DNA of 64,000 nucleotides from Macrococcoides animalis (GTDB taxonomy: Bacteria > Bacillota > Bacilli > Staphylococcales > Staphylococcaceae), in the NCBI RefSeq assembly GCF_047425875.1, contig NZ_CP179727.1, positions 1,984,001 through 2,048,000 on the forward strand, given 5' to 3'. Shown in pieces: positions 42,604 to 51,527 of the stretch; position 1 is the stretch's first letter; each line of letters begins with the position of its first letter. The translations under genes were made by a program, and so were the position numbers. The notes under the pieces were generated by a model. It worked only from the letters and a program-made list of their open reading frames with translations, did not search any database and was not told the origin of the DNA.

Positions 42604-44532
42604 ATGAGTGAAATTAATGTGAAATTCCCAGATGGTAATGTGAAAAGTTTTGAGTCTGGCATTACAACAGAAGACATCGCAGGGTCTATTAGTCCAGGTT
42701 TAAGAAAAAAAGCTTTAGCAGGTAAATTCAATGGTCAAATGGTGGATTTATCAACGGCGTTAAAAGTAGATGGGGATATCGAAATCATCACGCCTGATTC
42801 ACCTGAAGGTATAGAAGTATTACGTCACTCTACAGCACATTTAATGGCGCAAGCATTAAAACGTATGTATGGTAATGTACATTTCGGTGTTGGTCCAGTC
42901 ATTGAAGAAGGATTCTACTATGACGTAGATACTGAACACAAAATTTCAAGCGAAGATTTACCTGAAATCGAAAAGACAATGCGTCAAATCGTTGGTGAAA
43001 ATATCACAATAGAGCGTCGTGTCGTAAGTCGTGAAGAAGCGAAAAATGAATTCGCAGATGACCCTTACAAACAAGAATTAATCGATGCGATTCCAGCAGA
43101 CGAAAACGTAACATTATATACACAAGGTGAATTTACTGATCTTTGCCGTGGTGTACATGTTCCTTCAACTGCTAAAATTAAAGAATTTAAATTATTATCA
43201 ACTGCTGGTGCATATTGGAGAGGTGATTCTAACAATAAAATGTTACAACGTATCTATGGAACTGCTTTCTTCGATAAAAAAGCATTAAAAGAACATCTAC
43301 AAATTTTAGAAGAACGTAAAGAACGAGACCACCGTAAAATCGGTAAAGAATTAGAATTATTTACAACAAGTCAACTTGTTGGTGCGGGTCTTCCATTGTG
43401 GTTACCAAACGGTGCGACAATTCGTCGTGAATTAGAACGCTATATTGTTGATAAAGAAGTCGCTTTAGGATATGACCATGTTTATACACCTGTTATGGGT
43501 TCTGTAGATTTATATAAAACTTCAGGACATTGGGATCACTACCAAGAAGATATGTTCCCGGTAATGGAAATGGATAATGAGCAAATGGTGTTACGTCCTA
43601 TGAACTGTCCACACCATATGATGGTTTATAAAAATAAACCACATTCATATCGTGAGTTACCCATTCGTATTGCGGAACTTGGTACTATGCATCGTTATGA
43701 AGCAAGTGGTGCTGTAAGTGGTTTACAACGTGTTCGTGGTATGACTTTAAACGATGCGCATATCTTCGTTCGTCCAGACCAAATCAAAGAAGAATTTATT
43801 CGTGTTGTTGAACTTGTAATCGATGTTTATAAAGACTTTAAATTTAAAGATTACAAATTCCGTTTAAGTTACAGAGACCCAGAAGATACTGAAAAGTACT
43901 TCCAAGATGATGAAATGTGGGAGAAAGCACAAGCAATGCTTAAAGAAGCAGTTGATGAAATGGGCTTAGATTACGAAGAAGCACCAGGCGAAGCGGCATT
44001 CTACGGTCCTAAATTAGACGTTCAAGTTAAAACAGCTTTAGGTAAAGAAGAAACATTATCAACGGTTCAATTAGACTTCTTATTACCAGAGCGTTTCGAT
44101 TTAGAATATATCGGAAACGATGGAGAGAAACACCGTCCAGTGGTTATTCATCGTGGTGTTATCTCTACAATGGAACGTTTCGTAGCCTTTTTAACTGAAG
44201 AATACAAAGGGGCGTATCCTACGTGGCTTGCACCAAATCAATTAGAAATCATTCCTGTTTCTAATGAAGTACATTATGATTACGCACGTAAACTTTATGA
44301 TGAATTGAAATCACAAGGCGTACGATGTCATATCGATGATCGTAACGAAAAAATGGGTTATAAAATCCGAGAAGCACAAATGAACAAAGTACCATATCAA
44401 GTAGTTGTAGGGGACAAAGAAGTTGAAAATAATGAAGTCAACTTACGTCAATACGGTTCTAAAGATTCTAAAACATTAGAGCGAGATGAATTTATTTGGA
44501 ACCTAGTAGATGAAATTCGTTTAAAAAAATAA
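42604..44532 (+). CDS. thrS: Threonyl-tRNA synthetase
   Basis: ThrRS charges tRNA-Thr. The 642-residue protein has a TGS domain (1-62), an editing domain with HSTAHLMAQAL (residues 77-87) and its SAD zinc-like site, the class II core with RPMNCPHHMM (zinc Cys), motif 2 RYEASGAVSG and motif 3 GVISTMERF, and an anticodon-binding C-terminus (about 540-640). GTGAGGCGTTTTGA precedes the ATG. It is controlled by the T-box. Confidence 0.97.
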   Translation: MSEINVKFPDGNVKSFESGITTEDIAGSISPGLRKKALAGKFNGQMVDLSTALKVDGDIEIITPDSPEGIEVLRHSTAHLMAQALKRMYGNVHFGVGPVIEEGFYYDVDTEHKISSEDLPEIEKTMRQIVGENITIERRVVSREEAKNEFADDPYKQELIDAIPADENVTLYTQGEFTDLCRGVHVPSTAKIKEFKLLSTAGAYWRGDSNNKMLQRIYGTAFFDKKALKEHLQILEERKERDHRKIGKELELFTTSQLVGAGLPLWLPNGATIRRELERYIVDKEVALGYDHVYTPVMGSVDLYKTSGHWDHYQEDMFPVMEMDNEQMVLRPMNCPHHMMVYKNKPHSYRELPIRIAELGTMHRYEASGAVSGLQRVRGMTLNDAHIFVRPDQIKEEFIRVVELVIDVYKDFKFKDYKFRLSYRDPEDTEKYFQDDEMWEKAQAMLKEAVDEMGLDYEEAPGEAAFYGPKLDVQVKTALGKEETLSTVQLDFLLPERFDLEYIGNDGEKHRPVVIHRGVISTMERFVAFLTEEYKGAYPTWLAPNQLEIIPVSNEVHYDYARKLYDELKSQGVRCHIDDRNEKMGYKIREAQMNKVPYQVVVGDKEVENNEVNLRQYGSKDSKTLERDEFIWNLVDEIRLKK

Positions 44533-44618
44533 TGTTAAAAATGGTTACGAGTATAACACTCAGTGTAAAAGCGTTTTGAGTATGAAGCGTTTAATCATTT
44601 AAAGCATTGAATATTATG

Positions 44619-44647
44619 TTGAATTTTATTTCAATATGATGTATATT
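44619..44647 (+). promoter_or_regulatory. Promoter of lysP
   Basis: TTGAAT (44619-44624) and TATATT (44642-44647), 17-base spacer, upstream of the lysine riboswitch. Confidence 0.65.
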
Positions 44648-44667
44648 AGAAACTAACTTAATATTCC

Positions 44668-44890
44668 TCGTTGAGGTAGAGGTCGCACTGTTTATGAGTA
44701 GATGATGGATATGTCATACACGTAAACGAAATTTTTCGAAAGGAAACAGTGCCGAAGAAATAATGTGTATGAGCATTAATTTCTGGGCTAACATTTAATA
44801 GGTGTTAGACTGTCACGTTTGTGATGCGCTACTAAATTTTGATTATTACTTTTCAAATGAGTACGCGTATCATACGCGTACTCATTTTTT
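44668..44890 (+). promoter_or_regulatory. Lysine riboswitch (L-box) with terminator
   Basis: Conserved L-box pieces appear in order: GAGGTAGAGG (44673-44682), the AGTAGATGATGG helix region, GCCGAAG (44751-44757) and CTGGGCT (44783-44789). A strong terminator follows, AATGAGTACGCGTA and TACGCGTACTCATT plus T-run, at 44857-44890. Lysine binding should cause termination before the permease gene. The leader occupies most of the 380-base gap after thrS. Confidence 0.92.
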
Positions 44891-44912
44891 AAATTTGAAA
44901 GGAAGTCAGAAT

Positions 44913-46406
44913 ATGAATAGTGGTAATAATGAAGTACAAAGAAGATTGAAACAACGCCATATTTCGATGATTGCTATCGGTGGCTGTATCGGAACAGGTT
45001 TATTTATGACATCAGGTGGGGCAATCCGTGATGCAGGTCCTGGTGGAGCACTACTTGCTTTCACGATTATTGGTATAATGGTATTTTTCTTAATGACAAG
45101 CTTAGGAGAGATGGCAACATACTTACCAATATCGGGGTCATTTTCTACATATGCTACACGTTTCGTTGATCCTTCACTTGGATTTGCTCTTGGCTGGAAT
45201 TATTGGTTTAACTGGGTTATCACAGTAGCAGCAGATGTAAGTATTGCAGCAAGTGTTATTAAATATTGGGCACCAATGGATTTCTTACCAGGTTGGGCAT
45301 GGAGTTTAGTATTTTTAGCAATTATTTTATTTTTAAATACATTATCAGTACGTGTCTATGGTGAAAGTGAATATTGGTTTGCGATTGTGAAAGTTGTGAC
45401 TGTTATTTTATTCTTAATTATTGGGGTACTAACGATTGTCGGAATTCTTGGTGGAGAGTTTATTGGATTTAGCAACTTTACAACCGGAAATGCTCCATTT
45501 TTAGGCGATAGTTTAACTGGTTCTTTCTTAACAATTTTAGGCGTATTCTTAGTTGCAGGATTTAGTTTCCAAGGTACTGAACTTGTAGGGATTACAGCAG
45601 GGGAATCAGAAGAACCTGAGAAGACAATTCCAAAAGCAATTAAACAAGTATTCTGGAGAATATTAATTTTCTACATACTTTCTATATTGGTGATTGGATT
45701 AATCATACCTTATACAAATCCAAACTTAATGGGTGGCGATAGTGTTGCGAAATCACCATTTACGCTAGTATTTGAAAATGCAGGATTAGCATTTGCAGCA
45801 TCATTTATGAACGCAGTAATATTAACATCAATATTATCTGCAGGTAACAGTGGTATGTATGCTTCAACCCGCATGTTATATGCAATGGGTAAAGATGGCT
45901 TAGCATCACGTAAGTTTTCGGAAACAAACCATAAAGGTGTACCAATTCCAAGTCTTTTAGCGACATTCGTAGTTGTTCTAATTATTTTCTTAGTAGAACG
46001 CGTTGCAAGTGGAGCTTATGAATATATTGTTGCAGCAAGTGGTTTAACTGGATTTATTGCTTGGTTAGGTATTGCTATTAGCCATTATCGATTCAGAAGA
46101 GCATTTTATGCACAAAATAAAGATACATCTGTATTAAAATATAAAGCAATGTGGTTCCCATTTGGTCCGATATTTGCATTTATTTTATGTTTATTTGTTA
46201 TCATAGGGCAAGATACAGATTTAATTTTAGGTGGGAAATTTGATTTAAACGGATTCTTAATCACATATATGGGAATTCCAATTTTCTTAGCCTTTTACTT
46301 TTATCATAAATTAAAATATAAAACGCGTAAGATTCCATTAACGGAAGTAGATTTATCACAAAATCATGATATGAGTGAATTTGAAAAAATAGATGTTGAC
46401 TTATAA
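44913..46406 (+). CDS. lysP: Lysine-specific permease
   Basis: An APC-superfamily permease of 497 residues with about 12 membrane helices. The N-terminal GGCIGTGLFMTSGGAI loop and the segment GVFLVAGFSFQGTELVGITA (around residues 203-222) are family signatures. The frame is open far upstream through the riboswitch, but GAAAGGAAG and the family N-terminus place the start at the ATG at 44913. The upstream L-box makes lysine the confident substrate. The same thrS-lysP-infC order occurs in staphylococci. Confidence 0.93.
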   Translation: MNSGNNEVQRRLKQRHISMIAIGGCIGTGLFMTSGGAIRDAGPGGALLAFTIIGIMVFFLMTSLGEMATYLPISGSFSTYATRFVDPSLGFALGWNYWFNWVITVAADVSIAASVIKYWAPMDFLPGWAWSLVFLAIILFLNTLSVRVYGESEYWFAIVKVVTVILFLIIGVLTIVGILGGEFIGFSNFTTGNAPFLGDSLTGSFLTILGVFLVAGFSFQGTELVGITAGESEEPEKTIPKAIKQVFWRILIFYILSILVIGLIIPYTNPNLMGGDSVAKSPFTLVFENAGLAFAASFMNAVILTSILSAGNSGMYASTRMLYAMGKDGLASRKFSETNHKGVPIPSLLATFVVVLIIFLVERVASGAYEYIVAASGLTGFIAWLGIAISHYRFRRAFYAQNKDTSVLKYKAMWFPFGPIFAFILCLFVIIGQDTDLILGGKFDLNGFLITYMGIPIFLAFYFYHKLKYKTRKIPLTEVDLSQNHDMSEFEKIDVDL

Positions 46407-46424
46407 AATATGACCTGTTATACT
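46396..46424 (+). promoter_or_regulatory. Promoter of the infC operon
   Basis: TTGACT (46396-46401) and TATACT (46419-46424) with a 17-base spacer. The -35 box overlaps the last codons of lysP. Confidence 0.8.
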
Positions 46425-46429
46425 AAAGT

Positions 46430-46561
46430 CTGTTGAATACGAAACGGACAAGTAGAAGCATCCCGCTTCTCGCCCTGAAGACGCCAAGAGCAGTTACAGG
46501 GTTAAATAACATGGTTAGACATGTCTATTTTTAGCGGGTGCATTATGCGCTCGCTTTTTTG
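46430..46561 (+). promoter_or_regulatory. Ribosomal-protein (L20-type) leader
   Basis: A structured leader of about 130 bases precedes infC. It contains a hairpin GAAGCATCCCGCTTC (46453-46467), a long-range pair between CCCTG and CAGGG (46482-46500), and a terminator GCGGGTGC-GCGCTCGC with T-run (46533-46561). In Firmicutes L20 binds such a leader and stops transcription. The binding site itself is inferred from position and architecture. Confidence 0.7.
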
Positions 46562-46595
46562 TTTGTCTTCGTAAATCAAATAGGAGGTGTCAACC

Positions 46596-47123
46596 ATAGC
46601 TAAAGATCAAACTCAAATCAATGACAAAATTCGTGCGAGAGAACTTCGTTTAATCGGTCATGATGGTGAACAACTTGGCGTTAAAACTAAGTTCGAAGCA
46701 ATTGAAATTGCTGAACGTGTTAACCTTGATGTCGTGTTAGTTGCTCCAAATGCGAAACCGCCAGTAGCCAAAATTATGGACTACGGTAAATTTAAATTTG
46801 AACAACAAAAGAAAGACAAAGAAGCACGTAAAAATCAAAAAGTTGTAGTCGTTAAAGAAATTAGATTAAGTCCAACGATTGAGGATCATGATTTCAATAC
46901 GAAACTTAAAAATGCTCGCAAGTTCTTAGAGAAGCAAGATAAAGTTAAAGTATCTATCAGATTCCGTGGTCGTGCAATCACGCATAAAGAATTTGGTCAA
47001 CGTGTGTTAGAGAAATTTGCAGAAGAATGTAAAGATCTTGCGACAGTTGAACAAAGACCCAAGATGGATGGCCGCTCAATGTTCTTAATGTTAGCGCCAA
47101 TCGTCGACAAAAAACAAAACTAG
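46596..47123 (+). CDS. infC: Translation initiation factor IF-3, AUA start
   Basis: IF-3 keeps the ribosomal subunits apart and rejects wrong start codons. The gene has no ATG, GTG or TTG at a usable distance: the GTG at 46587 overlaps the Shine-Dalgarno AGGAGGTG (46582-46589). Six bases later comes ATA at 46596, followed by AKDQTQINDKI, which is the normal IF-3 N-terminus. An AUA start fits the known autoregulation of infC by its rare start codon (AUU in other bacteria). The 175-residue protein has MDYGKFKFEQQKK and the C-terminal domain ending PIVDKKQN. Confidence 0.92.
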   Translation: MAKDQTQINDKIRARELRLIGHDGEQLGVKTKFEAIEIAERVNLDVVLVAPNAKPPVAKIMDYGKFKFEQQKKDKEARKNQKVVVVKEIRLSPTIEDHDFNTKLKNARKFLEKQDKVKVSIRFRGRAITHKEFGQRVLEKFAEECKDLATVEQRPKMDGRSMFLMLAPIVDKKQN

Positions 47124-47135
47124 GAGGAACAAATC

Positions 47136-47336
47136 ATGCCTAAAATGAAAACTCACCGTGGTGGAGCGAAACGTGTTAAAAGAACTGGTTCAGGGAAATT
47201 AAAACGTTCAAGAGCTTACACATCACATTTATTCGCAAACAAATCAACAAAACAAAAACGTGGACTTCGTAAAGCGTCATTAGTGTCTAAAGGCGATCAA
47301 AAACGAGTAGCACAAATGTTAACGTACTTAAAATAA
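47136..47336 (+). CDS. rpmI: Ribosomal protein L35
   Basis: A 66-residue basic protein of the large subunit, starting MPKMKTHRGGAKRVKRTGSG and rich in Lys and Arg. TAGGAGGAACAAATC is an excellent ribosome site. It sits 12 bases after infC and 30 before rplT, the universal infC-rpmI-rplT order. Confidence 0.97.
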   Translation: MPKMKTHRGGAKRVKRTGSGKLKRSRAYTSHLFANKSTKQKRGLRKASLVSKGDQKRVAQMLTYLK

Positions 47337-47366
47337 TAAAATTAGAAACACTGAGGAGGAATTATA

Positions 47367-47726
47367 ATGCCACGAGTTAAAGGTGGAACAGTTACACGCG
47401 CGCGTCGTAAACGTACAATCAAATTAGCTAAAGGTTACTTTGGTTCAAAACATACATTATATAAAGTAGCAAAACAGCAAGTAATGAAATCAGGTCAATA
47501 TGCATACCGTGACCGTCGTCAAAAGAAACGTGACTTCCGTAAATTATGGATCGCACGTATCAACGCGGCAGCTCGTATGAACGACATCAGCTACAGCCGT
47601 TTAATGAACGGATTAAAATTAGCTGAAATCGATATCAACCGTAAAATGTTATCAGAAATCGCTATCACTGACGAAAAAGCATTTGCTCAAATCGTAGAAC
47701 AAGCGAAAGCAGCATTAAATAAATAA
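47367..47726 (+). CDS. rplT: Ribosomal protein L20
   Basis: A 119-residue large-subunit protein needed for early 50S assembly and probable repressor of its own operon through the leader. The N-terminus MPRVKGGTVTRARRKR and the RDRRQKKRDFRKLWIARINA segment are typical. TGAGGAGGAATT sets the start; a strong terminator follows. Confidence 0.97.
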   Translation: MPRVKGGTVTRARRKRTIKLAKGYFGSKHTLYKVAKQQVMKSGQYAYRDRRQKKRDFRKLWIARINAAARMNDISYSRLMNGLKLAEIDINRKMLSEIAITDEKAFAQIVEQAKAALNK

Positions 47727-47765
47727 TTTGCGTAGAGACTGTTGAACTTTTGTTCAGCACTAAGC

Positions 47766-47802
47766 TAAAGCCTTACCATTTCAGTTGGTAAGGCTTTTTT
47801 TG
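47766..47802 (+). terminator. Terminator of infC-rpmI-rplT
   Basis: AAAGCCTTACCA and TGGTAAGGCTTT pair around TTTCAGT and are followed by a T-run. Confidence 0.93.
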
Positions 47803-47846
47803 TACACATTTTTATTTTTTCTTATTGAATTGCTTGCAATAATAAT

Positions 47847-47868
47847 TATATAGGGAACTCCCTATATA
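47847..47868 (+). promoter_or_regulatory. NreC-like palindrome before the nir operon
   Basis: A perfect palindrome with 10-base arms, core ATAGGG-N4-CCCTAT at 47850-47865. It agrees with the GTAGGG-N4-CCCTAC site described for the oxygen- and nitrate-responsive regulator NreC in staphylococci except at the outermost pair. Its centre lies about 58 bases before the expected transcription start, a proper place for an activator. Confidence 0.75.
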
Positions 47869-47874
47869 TACATG

Positions 47875-47909
47875 AATGTGAACATATTCACATTAAATTA
47901 CGTTATAAT
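47875..47909 (+). promoter_or_regulatory. nir promoter with Rex-like palindrome
   Basis: AATGTGAACATATTCACATT (47875-47894) is a perfect palindrome whose core TGTGAA-N4-TTCACA matches the Rex operator. It overlaps the expected -35 region of a promoter with TATAAT at 47904-47909. Rex senses NADH/NAD and lets anaerobic genes on when NADH rises. Binding by an Fnr-like protein is a less likely reading. Confidence 0.75.
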
Positions 47910-47940
47910 AAAAGAGTATTGTGAATTAGGGGGGATGTAA

Positions 47941-48684
47941 GTGCAAGGTATCATTTATATTGCGCATGGATCTAAAATGCCAGATAAAAATCAACTATTT
48001 CGAGATTTTGTTGATTATATCAAAAAAGGTAGAAAAGAGACTGTGCAACAACTCGCTTTTTTAGAAAAAGATGATGAGAATGTTCCAATTATTACACAGC
48101 GAATGATTGATTTAGGGGTAACAAAATTGCTCGTCATGCCTATGCTATTATTTCCAGCAATGCACGCAAGAGAAGATATTCCAGCACAGTTAGAAGAAGT
48201 ATTGAAAAACTATCCACATATCACTTACGAAATTGCAGATTGCTTTGGTGATGAACCTGCTGTTTACAAAGTGTGTGAACGTATCGTTTCATGTTATAAA
48301 GATGAGATGGTACTCATTACAGCACATGGTAACAAGCGGTTCACTGAACCAGATGAGCGTTTAACAGCAATGGTAAAGATGATGAGGCAAGAGACTGGAC
48401 AAGATTTAATACCTGCAATGCTTTATGGTGCATTAAGTTTTGAAGCGCAACTTAAGCAAATAGATAAAGAGAAAAAGATTGTAATCATGCCTTATTTCTT
48501 ATTCGATGGTCATCTCGTACGTAAGATAAAAAGATTGAGTGAACCGTTTATTGAGGCGGGCTATGACATTACTTTTACGGACACGCTTGATTTGGATTTC
48601 GGTATGGCAGAAGCTGTGCTGAAAAAAATCGCAGAAGTTGAGGAGGATGCATATGTATCCAGTCATGTTGAACTTAAAAGATAA
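47941..48684 (+). CDS. sirB: Sirohydrochlorin ferrochelatase, CbiX/SirB type
   Basis: A 247-residue two-domain CbiX-family chelatase that inserts iron into sirohydrochlorin. The first domain starts GIIYIAHGSKMPDKNQ with the metal-binding His; a second such motif, VLITAHGNKRF, appears near residue 121. Staphylococcal homologues were called NirR. The start is GTG at 47941 after GGGGGGATGTAA. It heads the operon sirB, sirC, nirB, nirD, sumT and overlaps sirC by 32 bases. Confidence 0.88.
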   Translation: MQGIIYIAHGSKMPDKNQLFRDFVDYIKKGRKETVQQLAFLEKDDENVPIITQRMIDLGVTKLLVMPMLLFPAMHAREDIPAQLEEVLKNYPHITYEIADCFGDEPAVYKVCERIVSCYKDEMVLITAHGNKRFTEPDERLTAMVKMMRQETGQDLIPAMLYGALSFEAQLKQIDKEKKIVIMPYFLFDGHLVRKIKRLSEPFIEAGYDITFTDTLDLDFGMAEAVLKKIAEVEEDAYVSSHVELKR

Positions 48685-49078
48685 AAAAATACTTATAGTT
48701 GGTGGAGGCCGCATTGCCAAACGTAAAGTTACTGGTTTACAAGGTGAAGGTTCACAAATTACAGTAATGGCACCAGAAATTGATGCAGCGATTGAAGCGA
48801 TGGATGTTGAATGTATTCCATTTCCATTTACGAAGCAAGACATTAGTCAATATGACATTGTGTTTATCGCAACGAATGTTGAACGTGTGAATCAAGAAGT
48901 CATGGAATGTGTGCATGCTAATCAGCTCGTGAATGATTGTTCAAATAAAGCGAATTCTAATTTCTTTAATGTGGCATCATTCAAACATGAGGGTATGCGT
49001 GTGATGATTTCAAGTGATGGCGCGAGTCCTGAAAAAAGTAAAAACTTAAAGCAAAAGCTTAAAGATGTATTAAAATAA
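48653..49078 (+). CDS. sirC: Precorrin-2 dehydrogenase
   Basis: A 141-residue NAD-dependent dehydrogenase that turns precorrin-2 into sirohydrochlorin. The Rossmann loop KKILIVGGGRIAKRKV (residues 11-26) is followed by a CysG/Met8-like fold; the length is shorter than CysG because only the NAD domain and part of the dimerisation region remain. TTG and ATG codons upstream overlap the Shine-Dalgarno GAGGAGG, so the ATG at 48653 (MYPVMLNL) is chosen. Confidence 0.86.
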   Translation: MYPVMLNLKDKKILIVGGGRIAKRKVTGLQGEGSQITVMAPEIDAAIEAMDVECIPFPFTKQDISQYDIVFIATNVERVNQEVMECVHANQLVNDCSNKANSNFFNVASFKHEGMRVMISSDGASPEKSKNLKQKLKDVLK

Positions 49079-49122
49079 ATGATTTATTAAAAAATTACTG
49101 ATATAGCAGAGGAGTAAATAAC

Positions 49123-51525
49123 ATGAAACAAAAATTAGTTATGATTGGTAACGGTATGGCAGGTATTCGTACGATCGAAGAAATCTTAGATCGTAATCCA
49201 GATTTATTTGAAATTACAGTCATCGGAGAAGAACCTTATCCGAACTATAACCGTATTATGCTATCAAATATTCTTCAAAAGAAAATGGATATTGAAGAAA
49301 CAATTCTTAATGATTATGAATGGTACAAAGAACAAGATATCACTTTAATCAATGATGATAAAGCAGAATCAATTGATAGAGATAATAAAACAGTAACAAC
49401 GAAAAAAGGTGTTACAGTAGCGTATGATAAATTAATCATCGCTACAGGTTCGACAGCATTCATGTTACCGATTGATGGTGTGAAATTAGAAGGTGTTGTC
49501 GGTTGGAGAACAATCAAAGACACTGAATATATTATTGAACAAGCACGTCACTTTAAAAAGGCCGTCGTTATTGGTGGAGGTCTTTTAGGTTTAGAATGTG
49601 CCCGTGGTTTACTTGATCAAGGCATGGACGTAACGGTTGTTCACTTAGGTGAATGGTTAATGGAAATGCAGTTAGATCGTAAAGCTGGAGAAATGTTAAA
49701 AGCAGATTTAGAAAAACAAGGTATGAAATTTAAGTTACAAGGGAATACCCAAGAAATCATTGGTAAAGATCGAGTGGAAGCGATTCGCTTAAGCGATGGT
49801 TCAGTCATCGAAACAGATTTAGTAGTCATGGCAGTTGGGATTCGTCCAGTAACAAAACAAGCACGTGCAGCTGAACTTGAAATTGGTCGTGGTATTGTCG
49901 TAAATGATTTTATGCAAACGAATGACCCAGACGTGTATGCTGTAGGTGAATGTGCTGAACATAACTCAAAAGTTTACGGATTAGTAGCACCACTTTACGA
50001 ACAAGGTAAAGTATTAGCGGATCACATTACAGGTATTGAAACGGATGGATATCACGGTTCAACGACATTTACATCACTTAAAGTATCTGGCTGTGACTTA
50101 TTCAGTGCAGGTAAGATTTATGAAGGTGAAAATACACGCGGTATTGAAGTATTTAATGGATTAGATAATGTCTATAAAAAAGTATTCGTAGAACAAGGTA
50201 AAGTTGTCGGTGCGGTACTTTACGGTGATACTGAAGAAGGTAACCGTTTCTACAATATGATGAAAAAAGAAGAAGCGATTGAAGAATTTACATTAGTTTC
50301 TTTACTTCACAAAGCTGGAGAAGTAGATGCAATCAGTGTTGAAACAATGGATGATGATGAAACAATTTGTGGCTGTAACGGTATTTCTAAAGGACAAATC
50401 GTTAAAGCTGTTCACGAAAAAGGTTTAACAACAGTTGCAGAAGTAACAGCGCATACTAAAGCAGGTGGTTCTTGTGGTAAATGTAAAGGTCAAATCGCTG
50501 ACTTACTTGTTTACACATTAGGTGATAAGTTTGAAGCAGGTGGACCTACAGGTATCTGTGGATGTACTGAACTTTCTCGTGACCAAATCGTGACACAGAT
50601 TCGTGCAAAAGGATTAAAAACTTCTAAAGAAGTGCGTCACGTATTAGGATTCAAAAACTTAGGTGGATGTCCAAAATGTCGTCCAGCAGTCAACTTCTAC
50701 TTAAATATGTGTTGGCCAGATGAACATGAAGACGAAAAAGATTCACGTTATGCAAATGAGCGTTTCCATGCGAATATTCAAAATGATGGTACATTCTCAG
50801 TCATTCCACAAATGCAAGGTGGGGTAACAGATCCTGATCAATTAATTAAATTAGGTGAAGTTGCGAAAAAATATGATGTACCTTTAGTAAAAATTACAGG
50901 TGCGCAACGTATCGGATTATTCGGACTTAAAAAAGAAGATTTACCACAAGTATGGGCAGATTTAGGCATGCGCTCAGCATCTGCTTACGGTAAAAAATTA
51001 CGTTCAGTTAAATCATGTGTTGGTAAAGAGTTCTGTCGTTTCGGTACACAATTTACAACATCTCTTGCAATTCGATTAGAATCAACATTCGAATACATTG
51101 ATACACCACATAAATTCAAAATCGGTGTTTCTGGTTGTCCACGTAGTTGTGTAGAATCAGGCGTAAAAGATTTTGGTGTTATTGCTGTAGAAAATGGATT
51201 CCAAATCTTTGTTGGAGGTAATGGTGGTACAGAAGTTAAAGCCGCAACATTATTAACGACAGTAGCAACTGATGATGAAGTCGTACAATTATGTGGTGCA
51301 ATGATGCAATATTACCGTGAAACAGGTATTTACGCTGAACGTACAGCACCATGGATGGAACGTTTAGGATTTGATAATGTGAAAGAAGTATTACTTGATC
51401 CAGAACGTCAAAAAGAATTATATGACCGCTTAATGGAAGCGAACAAAGCACGTCAAGAAGAGCCTTGGAAACAAATCGCAACAGATGAAGAAAAACGAAA
51501 AATGTATGAAGTGGAGCGCGTATAA
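49123..51525 (+). CDS. nirB: Nitrite reductase (NADH), large subunit
   Basis: NirB reduces nitrite to ammonium in the cytoplasm with NADH. Residues 1-300 form an FAD/NAD oxidoreductase (MIGNGMAGIRTIEEI, VVIGGGLLGLE). Two BFD-like iron-sulfur modules follow, with Cys416/418/451/454 and Cys479/481/516/519. The sulfite/nitrite-reductase half has the 4Fe-4S/siroheme cysteines Cys632, Cys638, Cys672 and Cys676 (CVGKEFC and CPRSC). The length of 800 residues is typical. GAGGAGTAAATAAC precedes the ATG. Confidence 0.97.
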   Translation: MKQKLVMIGNGMAGIRTIEEILDRNPDLFEITVIGEEPYPNYNRIMLSNILQKKMDIEETILNDYEWYKEQDITLINDDKAESIDRDNKTVTTKKGVTVAYDKLIIATGSTAFMLPIDGVKLEGVVGWRTIKDTEYIIEQARHFKKAVVIGGGLLGLECARGLLDQGMDVTVVHLGEWLMEMQLDRKAGEMLKADLEKQGMKFKLQGNTQEIIGKDRVEAIRLSDGSVIETDLVVMAVGIRPVTKQARAAELEIGRGIVVNDFMQTNDPDVYAVGECAEHNSKVYGLVAPLYEQGKVLADHITGIETDGYHGSTTFTSLKVSGCDLFSAGKIYEGENTRGIEVFNGLDNVYKKVFVEQGKVVGAVLYGDTEEGNRFYNMMKKEEAIEEFTLVSLLHKAGEVDAISVETMDDDETICGCNGISKGQIVKAVHEKGLTTVAEVTAHTKAGGSCGKCKGQIADLLVYTLGDKFEAGGPTGICGCTELSRDQIVTQIRAKGLKTSKEVRHVLGFKNLGGCPKCRPAVNFYLNMCWPDEHEDEKDSRYANERFHANIQNDGTFSVIPQMQGGVTDPDQLIKLGEVAKKYDVPLVKITGAQRIGLFGLKKEDLPQVWADLGMRSASAYGKKLRSVKSCVGKEFCRFGTQFTTSLAIRLESTFEYIDTPHKFKIGVSGCPRSCVESGVKDFGVIAVENGFQIFVGGNGGTEVKAATLLTTVATDDEVVQLCGAMMQYYRETGIYAERTAPWMERLGFDNVKEVLLDPERQKELYDRLMEANKARQEEPWKQIATDEEKRKMYEVERV

Positions 51526-51527
51526 TC

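Noticed and set aside
46587..46589. GTG as the infC start
   Set aside because: It lies inside the Shine-Dalgarno AGGAGGTG, leaving no spacing for initiation.
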